A program made the position numbers and the translations under genes. 23,782 bases of DNA from SG8-41 sp035620515. GTDB lineage: Bacteria > Pseudomonadota > Gammaproteobacteria > Burkholderiales > SG8-41. The DNA lies in contig DASPGR010000118.1 in assembly GCA_035620515.1 (NCBI GenBank), positions 1-23,782 on the forward strand, given 5' to 3'. The notes under the pieces are model-generated. The model searched no databases and was not told where the DNA came from. It saw nothing but the letters and a program-made list of their open reading frames with translations. Shown piece by piece: positions 7,095-16,117 of this stretch; the stretch's first letter is position 1, and every line of letters starts with the position of its first letter.

Positions 7095-7469
7095 ATGGCC
7101 AAGCCGAGACCGAAGCACCTCAATCTCCTTCAGATTCGTTTGCCAGTGCCCGCCGTGATTTCGATCATGCACCGGGTCTTCGGCGCCGTATTGTTCCTGG
7201 TTCTCCCGCTGGTGCTCTATACGATGCAGGTGAGCCTCGAGTCGCCGCGCGCTTTTGACGCGCTGAGAAGCGTTCTCGCACATCCGTTCTGGAAGCTCGT
7301 CGCCCTCGGGCTCGTCTGGGCCTATCTGCATCATTTCTGCGCCGGAATCCGCTACCTCACCCTCGATCTCGACTATGGCACCGATCTTGGCCCTGCGCGC
7401 GCCAGCGCCTGGGCAGTGCTCGCGGTAAGCGGCGCCCTGACGCTCCTGATCGGAGCCTGGCTGTGGTGA
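7095..7469 (+). CDS. sdhC: Succinate dehydrogenase cytochrome b556 subunit
   Basis: SdhC anchors complex II in the inner membrane and, with SdhD, binds heme b and ubiquinone. The 124-residue product has three hydrophobic segments (about 28-45, 65-88 and 104-123). The motif SIMHRVFG holds S23 and R27, equivalent to the ubiquinone-site Ser27/Arg31 of E. coli. H80 in YLHHFCAGIR aligns with the E. coli heme ligand His84. The ATG at 7095 was chosen because it gives the family's usual length and N-terminus (MAKPRPKHLNLLQIRLP); the frame is open further up without similarity. The ribosome binding site is weak. It is the first gene of the long plus-strand operon and overlaps sdhD. Confidence 0.94.
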   Translation: MAKPRPKHLNLLQIRLPVPAVISIMHRVFGAVLFLVLPLVLYTMQVSLESPRAFDALRSVLAHPFWKLVALGLVWAYLHHFCAGIRYLTLDLDYGTDLGPARASAWAVLAVSGALTLLIGAWLW

Positions 7470-7810
7470 AACGCGAGGTCGTCGGGGCGCACTACGGACT
7501 GCGCGACTGGCTCGCCCAGCGGATCACAGCGGTCGTGATGGCCGTCTACTCGGTTCTCATGGTCCTGGTCTTCCTTCGCATGCCCGCTCTCGACTACATT
7601 CATTGGAAGGGGCTGTGGGGCCTGCCGGCCGTGCGCTTTTCGACCGTGCTGTTCCTGCTGAGCCTTTACTACCACGCCTGGATCGGCATGCGCGACATCA
7701 TCATGGACTACATCAAGGATCCCGGGCAGCGTCTCGCGTTGTACGTCGTTGTCATCGCGGCGCTTGTTTGTTACGGGATCTGGTCAGTCCAGATCCTCTG
7801 GGGCATCTAG
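7463..7810 (+). CDS. sdhD: Succinate dehydrogenase membrane anchor subunit
   Basis: SdhD is the second membrane anchor of complex II. The 115-residue product has three hydrophobic segments (about 21-40, 58-77 and 92-112). The motif YYHAWIGMRDIIMDYIKD contains the equivalent of the E. coli quinone-site residue Tyr83 (here Y83) and the H71 region near the heme. Two start candidates exist, GTG at 7463 and GTG at 7466; the latter shares a GTGA overlap with the sdhC stop, so both imply translational coupling. Its TAG stop is followed at once by the sdhA ATG. Confidence 0.93.
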   Translation: MVKREVVGAHYGLRDWLAQRITAVVMAVYSVLMVLVFLRMPALDYIHWKGLWGLPAVRFSTVLFLLSLYYHAWIGMRDIIMDYIKDPGQRLALYVVVIAALVCYGIWSVQILWGI

Positions 7811-9577
7811 ATGAGCCTGCCGGTCAGGACTTTTGACGCGATCATCGTCGGCGGCGGCGGATCCGGCATGCGCGCGGCGCTCGAGCTGGCTCGAGCAGAT
7901 CTCAAGGTCGCGGTCCTGTCGAAAGTGTTTCCGACGCGCTCGCATACGGTGGCGGCGCAGGGCGGGGTCGCGGCCTCGCTCGGAAATATCGATGAGGACA
8001 ACTGGCACTGGCACATGTACGACACGGTCAAGGGTTCCGATTATCTCGGGGACCAGGACGCGATTGAGTTCATGTGCCGCAAGGCGACCGAGGTCGTCTA
8101 CGAGCTAGAGCATCTGGGCATGCCGTTCGACCGGCTGGCGGGCGGCAAGATTTACCAGCGGCCTTTCGGGGGGCACATGCGCGGGTACGGCGCGTCGCCG
8201 GTCGCCCGCGCCTGCGCTGCGGCAGACCGCACCGGTCATGCGCTGTTGCATACGCTGTACCAGGCCAACCTCAGGGCGCGCACGCAATTCTTCGTCGAGT
8301 GGATGGCGGTCGACCTCATCCGCGCCGCGGATGGCGCCGTCCTGGGGGTCACCGCTCTGGAGATGGAGACCGGCGAAGCGATGATCCTGCAGGCGAAGGC
8401 AACGGTGTTCGCCACTGGCGGTGCCGGTCGCATCTACGCCGCGAGCACCAACGCGTTCATCAATACCGGCGACGGACTGGGCATGACGGCGCGCGCGGGG
8501 ATCCCGCTCCAGGACATGGAATTCTGGCAGTTCCATCCGACCGGTGTCGCCGGTGCCGGCGTGTTGATCACCGAGGGCGTGCGCGGTGAGGGCGGTTATC
8601 TGCTCAACCGGGATGGCGAGCGCTTTATGGAGCGCTATGCGCCGAATGCCAAAGACCTCGCCAGCCGCGACGTGGTCTCGCGCGCGATGGCGACCGAGAT
8701 CAAGGAGGGGCGAGGCGCCGGGCCCGATGGCGACTGCATCCTGCTGAAGCTCGATCACCTGGGCGAAGAGACGATCAGCAAGCGCCTGCCGGGTATTCGC
8801 GAGATCGCGAAAAAATTCGCTAATGTCGACCCGGTGAAGGACCCGATCCCGGTGGTTCCGACCTGCCATTACCAGATGGGCGGCATTCCCACCAATTACC
8901 GCGGCCAGGTGGTTGCGCCGCGCAATGGCGATGCAGAGGCCGTGGTACCGGGTTTCTACGCAGCGGGCGAGTGCTCCTGTGTGTCGGTGCACGGCGCAAA
9001 CCGGCTGGGATGCAACTCACTGCTCGATCTCCTTGTGTTCGGCAAGTCAGCCGGCGAGCAGGTCATCCGGGATCTCCGCACGGATGGGCGCGCCCACCGC
9101 GAGCTGCCAACGGACGCGGGCGAGCTGACGCGGCAGCGGCTGGCGCGCCTCGACGGGCAGAAAAACGGTGAACGGGTGGCCGACGTGGGAGCCGAGTTGC
9201 GCCGGACCATGCAGCATCATTGCGGCGTGTTCCGGTTTCCCGAGCTGCTCTTGGAGGGCGTGCAGAAAATCAGGAATGTGGCCGAGCGGGCAGGCCGCAT
9301 GGGCATTCAGGACAAGAGCAAGACGTTCAATACGGCGCGCGTCGAAGCTCTCGAGCTGGAGAATCTGGTCGAAACGGCTGTGGCGTCTCTGGTCTCGGCG
9401 GAGGCGCGCAAGGAGAGCCGCGGCGCGCATGACCGCGCGGATTGCCCCGAGCGCGACGATGAGAACTGGTTGAAGCACACCCTTTGGTACAAGAGCGGCA
9501 ATCGCCTTGCCTACAAGCCGGTCCACGGAACGCCGCTGACGGTTGAGCCGTTCGAGCCGAAGGCCCGCGTTTATTGA
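7811..9577 (+). CDS. sdhA: Succinate dehydrogenase flavoprotein subunit
   Basis: SdhA oxidises succinate to fumarate and passes electrons to SdhB. The 588-residue product has the FAD-binding GGGGSGMRAALELA motif at 14-27, and H45 in RSHTVAAQGG is the histidine that carries covalent FAD. The FHPTG block near residue 241, the LASRDVVSRA block with the catalytic arginine near 283, the substrate-binding CHYQMGGIPTN near 352 and the HGANRLGCNSLLDL signature near 394 are all present. Length equals E. coli SdhA (588). It starts directly after the sdhD stop, with no gap, and is followed after 18 bases by sdhB. Confidence 0.98.
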   Translation: MSLPVRTFDAIIVGGGGSGMRAALELARADLKVAVLSKVFPTRSHTVAAQGGVAASLGNIDEDNWHWHMYDTVKGSDYLGDQDAIEFMCRKATEVVYELEHLGMPFDRLAGGKIYQRPFGGHMRGYGASPVARACAAADRTGHALLHTLYQANLRARTQFFVEWMAVDLIRAADGAVLGVTALEMETGEAMILQAKATVFATGGAGRIYAASTNAFINTGDGLGMTARAGIPLQDMEFWQFHPTGVAGAGVLITEGVRGEGGYLLNRDGERFMERYAPNAKDLASRDVVSRAMATEIKEGRGAGPDGDCILLKLDHLGEETISKRLPGIREIAKKFANVDPVKDPIPVVPTCHYQMGGIPTNYRGQVVAPRNGDAEAVVPGFYAAGECSCVSVHGANRLGCNSLLDLLVFGKSAGEQVIRDLRTDGRAHRELPTDAGELTRQRLARLDGQKNGERVADVGAELRRTMQHHCGVFRFPELLLEGVQKIRNVAERAGRMGIQDKSKTFNTARVEALELENLVETAVASLVSAEARKESRGAHDRADCPERDDENWLKHTLWYKSGNRLAYKPVHGTPLTVEPFEPKARVY

Positions 9578-9595
9578 GTTCACCAGGAGCTGTGA

Positions 9596-10291
9596 ATGCG
9601 TTTCTCGATCTACCGCTACAACCCCGAGACCGACGACAAGCCGCGCATGCAGGACTACGAGGTCGCACTCGAGCCAACGGACCGCATGCTGCTCGACGCG
9701 CTGATCCGCATCAAGGAGCAGGACGACAGCCTGGCTTTTCGCCGCTCGTGCCGCGAAGGGGTGTGCGGCTCCGACGGCATGAGCATCAACGGCAGGAACG
9801 GGCTCGCCTGCGTGACCAAGTTAAACGAGCTGCGCGATCCCGTGGTGATCCGCCCGCTGCCCGGCCTGCCGGTGATCCGCGATCTCATCGTCGACATGTC
9901 GCAGTTCTTCAAGCAATACCACTCGGTCAAGCCGTACCTGGTCAACAATGATCCGCCGCCGGAAAAGGAGCGGCTGCAGTCACCGGGGGACCGCGAGGAG
10001 CTCGACGGCCTCTATGAGTGCATCCTGTGCGCATGCTGCTCGACTTCCTGCCCCTCCTTCTGGTGGAACCCCGACAAGTTCGTGGGGCCGGCGGGTCTGC
10101 TGCAGGCCTATCGGTTCATCGCCGACACGCGCGATCAGGCAACGAACGAGCGGCTCGACGATCTCGAGGACCCTTACCGGCTGTTTCGCTGTCATACCAT
10201 CATGAATTGCGTGGACGTGTGTCCCAAGGGGCTTAATCCCACCCGGGCTATCGGCAAGATCAAAGAGCTGCTGGTGAAACGCACGGTTTGA
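9596..10291 (+). CDS. sdhB: Succinate dehydrogenase iron-sulfur subunit
   Basis: SdhB carries electrons from SdhA to quinone through three Fe-S clusters. The 231-residue product has the [2Fe-2S] site as C52, C57, D60 and C72 (the aspartate ligand is also found in E. coli), and the [4Fe-4S] and [3Fe-4S] ligands in CILCACCSTSCP and CHTIMNCVDVCPKG. The region SFWWNPDKFVGPAGLLQ, including the tryptophan pair near the quinone site, is typical. The start ATG follows CAGGAG at good spacing. Its stop lies 8 bases before the sdhE start. Confidence 0.98.
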   Translation: MRFSIYRYNPETDDKPRMQDYEVALEPTDRMLLDALIRIKEQDDSLAFRRSCREGVCGSDGMSINGRNGLACVTKLNELRDPVVIRPLPGLPVIRDLIVDMSQFFKQYHSVKPYLVNNDPPPEKERLQSPGDREELDGLYECILCACCSTSCPSFWWNPDKFVGPAGLLQAYRFIADTRDQATNERLDDLEDPYRLFRCHTIMNCVDVCPKGLNPTRAIGKIKELLVKRTV

Positions 10292-10299
10292 GAGCGCCC

Positions 10300-10533
10300 A
10301 TGTCCGAGGCCGATCGGGTGCGTTGGCATTGCCGGCGGGGGCTGCTCGAGCTCGATCTCATCCTCGGGCGGTTCATGGACCGGCACTACGAGGGCCTCGA
10401 CGAGGACGCCCGGGCGGCCTTCCGTGAGCTGCTCGAGCGGCCGGACAACGATCTCCTCGACTGGGCGCTCGGGCGGGGCGCGCCGCCGGAGGCGCGCTAT
10501 CGCCGGGTTGTCGATTTGCTGCGGGCATCGTGA
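10300..10533 (+). CDS. sdhE: FAD assembly factor SdhE (SdhE/SDHAF2/YgfY family)
   Basis: SdhE binds SdhA and promotes covalent attachment of FAD. The product is small, 77 residues, and carries the family motif RGxxE (RRGLLELDLIL near residue 11), followed by the second helix pair and the acidic FRELLERPDNDLLDWALG block typical of the family. ATG at 10300 is preferred; a TTG four codons upstream that overlaps the sdhB stop is possible but unneeded. Its position directly after sdhB and before gltA is standard for Betaproteobacteria and fits its role in maturing SdhA. Confidence 0.93.
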   Translation: MSEADRVRWHCRRGLLELDLILGRFMDRHYEGLDEDARAAFRELLERPDNDLLDWALGRGAPPEARYRRVVDLLRAS

Positions 10534-10600
10534 GCCGATTTGTATCCTGAGGTAATGCGTTAGGTAACAGACATAATACTCTGAATAAACGGAGATATTC

Positions 10601-11899
10601 ATGGCGGAAAAACTGGCGACACTGAGTTTCACCGACGGCACGCCTTCGATCGACTTCCCGGTCCTGGGCGGCACCGAGGGGCCTGACGTGATCGACGTGC
10701 GCGCGCTCTACGGGAAGACCGGAAAGTTCACCTACGATCCCGGCTTCATGTCCACGGCCAGTTGTCGCTCGAGCATTACCTATATCGACGGCGAGGCCGG
10801 CATTCTTCAGTACCGCGGCTATCCCATCGAGCAGCTCGCCGAGAGCTGCACCTTCCTCGAGGTGGCCTACCTCATCCTGCACGGCGAGCTGCCGAACAGG
10901 AGGGAGCTCGATAATTTCGTCAATATCGTGACCCGGCACACCATGGTGCACGAGCAGCTCTCGCGCTTCTACACGGGATTCCGGCGCGACGCGCATCCGA
11001 TGGCTGTCCTCTGCGGCGTGGTCGGCGCGCTCTCCGCGTTCTATCACGACTCGATCGACATCTATGACAAGCGGAGCCGCGACATATCAGCATTCCGGCT
11101 GATCGCCAAGCTGCCCACCATCACGGCGATGACCTACAAGTACAACATGGGCCAGCCGTTCATGTATCCGAAGAACGCGCTGTCGTACGTCGACAATTTC
11201 CTCTACATGATGTTCGGCACGCCGTGCGATGAGTACAAGCCCAACCCGGTGCTCTCGCGCGCGATGGAGCGCGTGCTGATCCTGCACGCCGATCACGAGC
11301 AGAACGCCTCGACCTCGACGGTGCGGCTGGCAGGGTCGACCGGCGCGAATCCTTTTGCCTGCATCTCTGCAGGAATCGCAAGCCTTTGGGGGCCTGCGCA
11401 CGGGGGCGCCAACGAGGCCGTGCTCAAGATGCTCGACGAGATCGATGACGCCAAGAACATTCCGGCCTTTATCAAGCGCGTCAAGGAAAAGGACGGGAAT
11501 GCCATGCTGATGGGCTTCGGCCATCGCGTCTACAAGAATTACGATCCGCGCGCGAAGATCATCCAGAAGACCTGCCACGAGGTGCTCGAGGAACTCGATC
11601 TCAAGGACGACAAGCTCTTCAAGCTCGCCATGGCGCTCGAAAAGATTGCCCTGGAAGACGACTACTTTATCCAGCGCAAGCTTTATCCGAATGTCGACTT
11701 TTATTCAGGGATCGTCTACAAGGCACTCGGCATCCCGGTCAGCATGTTCACAGCCATCTTCGCGCTTGCACGCACGGTGGGCTGGATCGCGCAATGGAAT
11801 GAGCTGATCGGCGATCCGGACCAGAAAATCGGGCGTCCGCGGCAGCTCTTCACCGGCGCAAAACGCCGCGATTTCGTCCCGATGGCGAAACGTAAGTGA
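10601..11899 (+). CDS. gltA: Citrate synthase (type II, hexameric type)
   Basis: GltA condenses acetyl-CoA and oxaloacetate to citrate. The 432-residue product contains the catalytic residues H267 (GPAHGGANEA), H308 (GFGHRVYKNYDPRA) and D366 (NVDFYSG), matching E. coli H264/H305/D362. The N-terminal beta-rich domain (FTYDPGFMSTASCRSSITYIDG) marks the longer Gram-negative type that is usually inhibited by NADH. The start follows GGAG at 10591-10594. The 67-base gap before it is AT-richer than its surroundings and contains AGGTAA twice, 12 bases apart (10550, 10562), and a CATAAT hexamer (10572-10577) that could be a -10 without a good -35, so gltA may have a promoter of its own. PrpC at 4560-5711 is its paralogue. 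Confidence 0.98.
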   Translation: MAEKLATLSFTDGTPSIDFPVLGGTEGPDVIDVRALYGKTGKFTYDPGFMSTASCRSSITYIDGEAGILQYRGYPIEQLAESCTFLEVAYLILHGELPNRRELDNFVNIVTRHTMVHEQLSRFYTGFRRDAHPMAVLCGVVGALSAFYHDSIDIYDKRSRDISAFRLIAKLPTITAMTYKYNMGQPFMYPKNALSYVDNFLYMMFGTPCDEYKPNPVLSRAMERVLILHADHEQNASTSTVRLAGSTGANPFACISAGIASLWGPAHGGANEAVLKMLDEIDDAKNIPAFIKRVKEKDGNAMLMGFGHRVYKNYDPRAKIIQKTCHEVLEELDLKDDKLFKLAMALEKIALEDDYFIQRKLYPNVDFYSGIVYKALGIPVSMFTAIFALARTVGWIAQWNELIGDPDQKIGRPRQLFTGAKRRDFVPMAKRK

Positions 11900-11909
11900 A
11901 CGGTGGCCC

Positions 11910-11957
11910 GTGAATAGCAGTTGAGCGACGGCCCGCTTGAACTGCGCGTTCATTCAC
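11910..11957 (+). other. Long imperfect hairpin between gltA and odhA
   Basis: Three nested stems are visible: GTGAAT (11910-11915) with ATTCAC (11952-11957), GCAGTT (11917-11922) with AACTGC (11940-11945), and AGCG (11924-11927) with CGCT (11934-11937), around a 6-base loop. All 16 pairs are Watson-Crick, with one large bulge on the 3' side. It starts 11 bases after the gltA stop and ends 38 bases before the odhA start. No run of T follows, so it is not a standard intrinsic terminator; an mRNA processing, stabilising or attenuating element is possible. Three loose heptads (GTGAACG, GTGGCCC, GTGAATA) precede or enter it. Confidence 0.5.
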
Positions 11958-11995
11958 CCTTCGCGGATCATGCATAGAGCCCATCAGGTGCGGCA

Positions 11996-14878
11996 ATGAT
12001 GAAAGAGATGCTTGGCAACTCCTATCTCTTCGGCGCGAATGCGCCCTTCATCGAGGCGCTCTACGAGGCCTATCTCGCTGATCCCGGCTCGGTCGAGCCG
12101 CGCTGGCGCAGCTATTTCGACGAGCTCCAGAAGCTCGATGACGGGGCGCCCGACGTATCGCATTCTGAAGTGCAGGAACGCTTCGTGCGGCTGGCCCGCG
12201 AGCGGCGCGCGGCCGGGGCACCCGGCCGCGCCACCGACGGCGCCTGGCAGAAGCAGTTTGCGGTGCTGCAGCTCATCTCCGCGTATCGCTTCCAGGGCAT
12301 CCGTCATGCCAACCTCGATCCCCTGAAGCGGCTGGAGAAGCCCGAGATCGCCGAGCTCGAGCCGGGGTTCTACGGGCTCACCGACGCGGACATGGACGCG
12401 GTGTTCAACACCGGCACGCTCGTCGGCCCGGGCGAGATGAAGCTCGCCGACATCCTGTCGCTACTCAGGGACACGTACTGCCGGACGATCGGGGCCGAGT
12501 ACATGTACATCTCGGACGTTCCGCAGAAACGCTGGATCTCCGAACGCCTCGAAGGCTCCAGGGCAACGCCATCCTACGATTCCGAATACAGGAAGCACAT
12601 CCTCGAGCGGCTGATCGCCGCCGAGACGCTCGAGAAGTACCTTCACACGCGCTACGTTGGACAGACCCGGTTCTCGCTCGAGGGCGGTGACAGCCTGATA
12701 CCGATGCTCGACAACCTGCTGCAGCGCGCGGGCACAGCCGGCGTGCAGGAGCTGGTCATCGGGATGGCACACCGCGGAAGGCTCAACGTGCTCGTCAACA
12801 CGCTCGGCAAGATGCCAGGCGTTCTTTTCGCCGAGTTCGAAGGCAAGCACGCGGTCGAAACGCTGGCGGGCGACGTGCGTTACCACGACGGCTTCTCTGC
12901 CAACGTGATGACGCCGGGAGGCCCGATGCATGTCACGCTGGCGTTCAACCCGTCGCACCTCGAGATCGTGAATCCGGTGGTGGAAGGCTCGGTGCGGGCA
13001 AGGCAGCACCGGCGCCGCGACCGCCAGGGCGACCAGGTGCTGCCGGTCCTGATTCACGGCGACGCCTCGTATTCCGGTCAGGGCGTCGTGATGGAGACGC
13101 TCAACCTCGCCCAGACGCGCGGTTTCGGCACGGGCGGGACGGTGCATATCGTCATCAATAACCAGATCGGGTTCACGACCTCGGACCCGCGGGACGCGCG
13201 CTCGACGCTCTACTGCACGGATGTCTCCAAGATGCTGGAATGCCCGATCTTCCACGTCAACGGCAACGACCCCGAGGCGGTATGCATGGTCACCGAGATC
13301 GCCCTCGACTACCGCATGCAGTTCCACAAGGATGTGGTCGTCGACCTCGTCTGCTACCGGCGGCTTGGACACAACGAGCAGGACGAGCCGATGGTCACCC
13401 AGCCCCTGATGTACAAGAGAATCCATCAGCTTCCGACGCCGGCCAGTCTCTACGGGACCCGGCTCGCCGAGGAGGGGGTGGTCGGCGCCGGCGACCCCGA
13501 GGAGATGGTGAAGGCCTACCGCTCCGCGCTCGACCGCGGCTATCACACCAACAAGACCATCATGGCGGATTACCGTCCTCCATTCGAGACCGACTGGAAG
13601 CCGTTCAAGGGAACGAAGTGGAACGAGCACGACGACACCCGCTTGCCGCTCGAGCTCCTGCAGGAACTCGGACGAAAGGTGACCGAGGTTCCCCGGGACC
13701 TCAAGCTGCATCCGCGCGTCGATCGCATCATGAGCGACCGGCGCCTGATGGCCGAGGGCAAGCTGCCGCTCGACTGGGGCATGGCCGAGACCCTGGCCTA
13801 CGCGACGCTGCTGAAGGAGGGCTACGCCGTGCGCGTCTCCGGCCAGGATACCGGGCGTGGCACGTTCTTTCACCGCCACGCGGTGCTGCACGACCAGAAC
13901 CGTGAGCGCTGGGGCCAGGGCAGCTACGTGCCGCTGCAGCATGTCAGCGCCGATCAGGGTGATTTCGTGGTGATCGACTCGGTGCTTTCCGAGGAGGCCG
14001 TCCTGGGCTTCGAGTACGGCTACTCCACGTCCTCGCCGAACGAGCTCGTCGTCTGGGAGGCCCAGTACGGCGATTTCGCCAACGGCGCGCAAGTGGTGAT
14101 CGACCAGTTCATCGCATCGGGCGAGGTGAAATGGGGCCGAATGTGCGGGGTCACGCTGTTCCTGCCGCACGGCTACGAAGGCGCGGGCCCGGAGCACTCT
14201 TCCGGACGCATCGAGCGCTTCCTGCAGCTCTGCGCGGATTACAACATGCAGGTCTGCGTTCCGGCGACGCCGGTGCAGATGTATTACCTCCTGCGCCGGC
14301 AGATGATCCGGCCCTACCGCAAGCCGCTCATCCTGTTCACGCCCAAAAGCCTGCTGCGGCACAAGGAGTCGGTGTCGCCTCTGGAGGAATTCGCGAACGA
14401 TCGGTTCCGTCCCGTCAATGAGGATTGGGACGCCCAGGAAATCGATCCGGAGAAGGTCGAGCGTGTCATATTCTGCAGCGGCAAGGTCTTCTATGACCTG
14501 CGCGCCGCGCGCCGCGAGCAGGGCGTGCAGAACCTGCCGCTCGTCCGAATTGCCCAGCTCTATCCCTTCCCGCACGACGATTTCCGCGCCCAGATCGAGC
14601 GTTACAAGACGGCAACGGAAATCGTGTGGTGCCAGGAGGAGCCGAGGAACCAGGGCGCGTGGCGCCACATCCAGCACTACCTTCTGCGCCATCTTCTTCC
14701 GCACCAGAAGATTTTCTATGCGGGCCGCGAATCCTCGGCGACCCCGGCGCCGGGCTACAAGCAGCTGCATGACAAGCAGCAGAAGGAGCTGGTCGAGCAG
14801 GCGCTCACGATGTCAGGGGGCAGCGAGCCGCGCCGATTGCAGCGGCCGCGGCCGCTCTCGGCGGGCGAGGAGTACTAG
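11996..14878 (+). CDS. odhA: 2-oxoglutarate dehydrogenase E1 component
   Basis: OdhA (SucA) decarboxylates 2-oxoglutarate with thiamine diphosphate and transfers the succinyl group to the lipoyl arm of OdhB. The 960-residue product starts with the conserved N-terminal E2-binding segment (NSYLFGANAPFIEALYEAYL). It has HRGRLNVLVNTLGK near 259, the substrate block FNPSHLEIVNPVVEGSVRA near 320, the diphosphate motif from GDASYSGQG near 356 to the NN pair near 389, and the transketolase-like block GTFFHRHAVLHDQ near 622. Length is usual. ATG at 11996 follows AGGTG; a second ATG is the next codon. It is followed by odhB after 23 bases. Confidence 0.98.
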   Translation: MMKEMLGNSYLFGANAPFIEALYEAYLADPGSVEPRWRSYFDELQKLDDGAPDVSHSEVQERFVRLARERRAAGAPGRATDGAWQKQFAVLQLISAYRFQGIRHANLDPLKRLEKPEIAELEPGFYGLTDADMDAVFNTGTLVGPGEMKLADILSLLRDTYCRTIGAEYMYISDVPQKRWISERLEGSRATPSYDSEYRKHILERLIAAETLEKYLHTRYVGQTRFSLEGGDSLIPMLDNLLQRAGTAGVQELVIGMAHRGRLNVLVNTLGKMPGVLFAEFEGKHAVETLAGDVRYHDGFSANVMTPGGPMHVTLAFNPSHLEIVNPVVEGSVRARQHRRRDRQGDQVLPVLIHGDASYSGQGVVMETLNLAQTRGFGTGGTVHIVINNQIGFTTSDPRDARSTLYCTDVSKMLECPIFHVNGNDPEAVCMVTEIALDYRMQFHKDVVVDLVCYRRLGHNEQDEPMVTQPLMYKRIHQLPTPASLYGTRLAEEGVVGAGDPEEMVKAYRSALDRGYHTNKTIMADYRPPFETDWKPFKGTKWNEHDDTRLPLELLQELGRKVTEVPRDLKLHPRVDRIMSDRRLMAEGKLPLDWGMAETLAYATLLKEGYAVRVSGQDTGRGTFFHRHAVLHDQNRERWGQGSYVPLQHVSADQGDFVVIDSVLSEEAVLGFEYGYSTSSPNELVVWEAQYGDFANGAQVVIDQFIASGEVKWGRMCGVTLFLPHGYEGAGPEHSSGRIERFLQLCADYNMQVCVPATPVQMYYLLRRQMIRPYRKPLILFTPKSLLRHKESVSPLEEFANDRFRPVNEDWDAQEIDPEKVERVIFCSGKVFYDLRAARREQGVQNLPLVRIAQLYPFPHDDFRAQIERYKTATEIVWCQEEPRNQGAWRHIQHYLLRHLLPHQKIFYAGRESSATPAPGYKQLHDKQQKELVEQALTMSGGSEPRRLQRPRPLSAGEEY

Positions 14879-14901
14879 GTAGGACACGGAAGCCGATCGT
14901 C

Positions 14902-16116
14902 ATGATCATCGAAGTCAAGGTGCCCCAGCTCTCCGAATCCGTGGCGGAAGCGACGCTCCTCTCGTGGCACAAGAAGCCGGGGGACTTCGTCAAGCGCGAC
15001 GAGAACCTGGTTGATATCGAGACCGACAAGGTCGTGCTCGAGACCCCGGCACCGGACAGCGGCGTGCTGCTGAAAATCATCAAAGGCGACGGCGGCACTG
15101 TGGTCAGCAAGGAGGTCATCGCCCAGATCGACACCGAAGCCAAGGCCGCGGCAACGGCCGAGCCAGCGAGGGCCGAGGTCAAGAGCCCGCCCAAGCCGGA
15201 AGTGAAGCCCGCACCGGCGGCCATGCCGGCTGCGCAGAAGGTGGCGGCGGAGAAGGGCATCGATACGGCTGCCGTTCCCGGCACCGGGCGCGGCGGGCGC
15301 GTGACCAAAGAGGACGTCATGCGCGCGGCTGAGAAAGAGGCGCCTCCCGCAGCCAGGACGCGAGAACCTGCCGCCCGGCCCCCGGCCCCCGCCGTGGACC
15401 TCGGGGTGCTCGGAGAGCGGCCTGAGCAGCGCGTGCCGATGTCCAGGCTGCGGGCGCGCGTTGCCGAACGCCTCGTGCAATCCCAGCAGACGGCGGCGAT
15501 TCTAACCACCTTCAACGAAGCCAACATCCAGCCGGTCATCGATCTGCGTAACCGCTACCGCGAGCGCTTCGAGAAGGAGCACGGAGTCAGACTCGGTTTC
15601 ATGTCGTTTTTCGTGAAGGCGGCAGTCCACGCCCTCAGGCGCTACCCGATCGTCAACGCCTCGATCGACGGCCACGACATCGTCTATCACGGCTACTACG
15701 ACATCGGGATGGCGGTGGCGAGCCCGCGCGGACTCGTCGTGCCGATCATCCGCAATGCCGACCAGCTGACGCTGGCCGAGATCGAGAAGGCGATTGCCGA
15801 CTTCGGGAAACGCGCCCAGGAGGGCAAGCTCGGGATCGAGGAGCTGACCGGCGGCACGTTCTCCATCTCGAACGGGGGGGTCTTCGGCTCGATGCTCTCC
15901 ACCCCGATCATCAATCCGCCGCAGAGCGCGATCCTCGGCGTGCACGCGACGCGCGATCGTCCGGTGGCGGAGAACGGTGAGGTCGTGATCCGCCCCATGA
16001 ACTATCTCGCGCTGTCCTACGATCACCGTATCATCGACGGCCGCGAAGCCGTGCTTGCGCTGGTTGCGATCAAGGAAGCGCTCGAGGACCCTGCACGCAT
16101 CCTCCTCGACATCTGA
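14902..16116 (+). CDS. odhB: Dihydrolipoyllysine succinyltransferase, E2 of 2-oxoglutarate dehydrogenase
   Basis: OdhB (SucB) forms the core of the complex and moves the succinyl group to CoA. In the 404-residue product the lipoyl domain spans about 1-78, with the lipoylated K43 in ETDKVVLE. An Ala/Pro/Lys-rich linker follows (about 85-108), then an E3-binding domain (AAEKGIDTAAVPGTGRGGRV, near 115-140), a second Pro/Ala-rich linker, and the acyltransferase domain from about 175 with catalytic H375 and D379 in SYDHRIIDG. One lipoyl domain is usual for the succinyltransferase type. GGAAG precedes the ATG. The next gene, lpd, starts one base after the stop. Confidence 0.98.
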   Translation: MIIEVKVPQLSESVAEATLLSWHKKPGDFVKRDENLVDIETDKVVLETPAPDSGVLLKIIKGDGGTVVSKEVIAQIDTEAKAAATAEPARAEVKSPPKPEVKPAPAAMPAAQKVAAEKGIDTAAVPGTGRGGRVTKEDVMRAAEKEAPPAARTREPAARPPAPAVDLGVLGERPEQRVPMSRLRARVAERLVQSQQTAAILTTFNEANIQPVIDLRNRYRERFEKEHGVRLGFMSFFVKAAVHALRRYPIVNASIDGHDIVYHGYYDIGMAVASPRGLVVPIIRNADQLTLAEIEKAIADFGKRAQEGKLGIEELTGGTFSISNGGVFGSMLSTPIINPPQSAILGVHATRDRPVAENGEVVIRPMNYLALSYDHRIIDGREAVLALVAIKEALEDPARILLDI

Positions 16117-16117
16117 A

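Noticed and set aside
12461..14770. Open minus-strand frame of 769 codons opposite odhA
   Set aside because: It mirrors the codon structure of a well-supported GC-rich gene, has no recognisable domain and is a typical antisense shadow.
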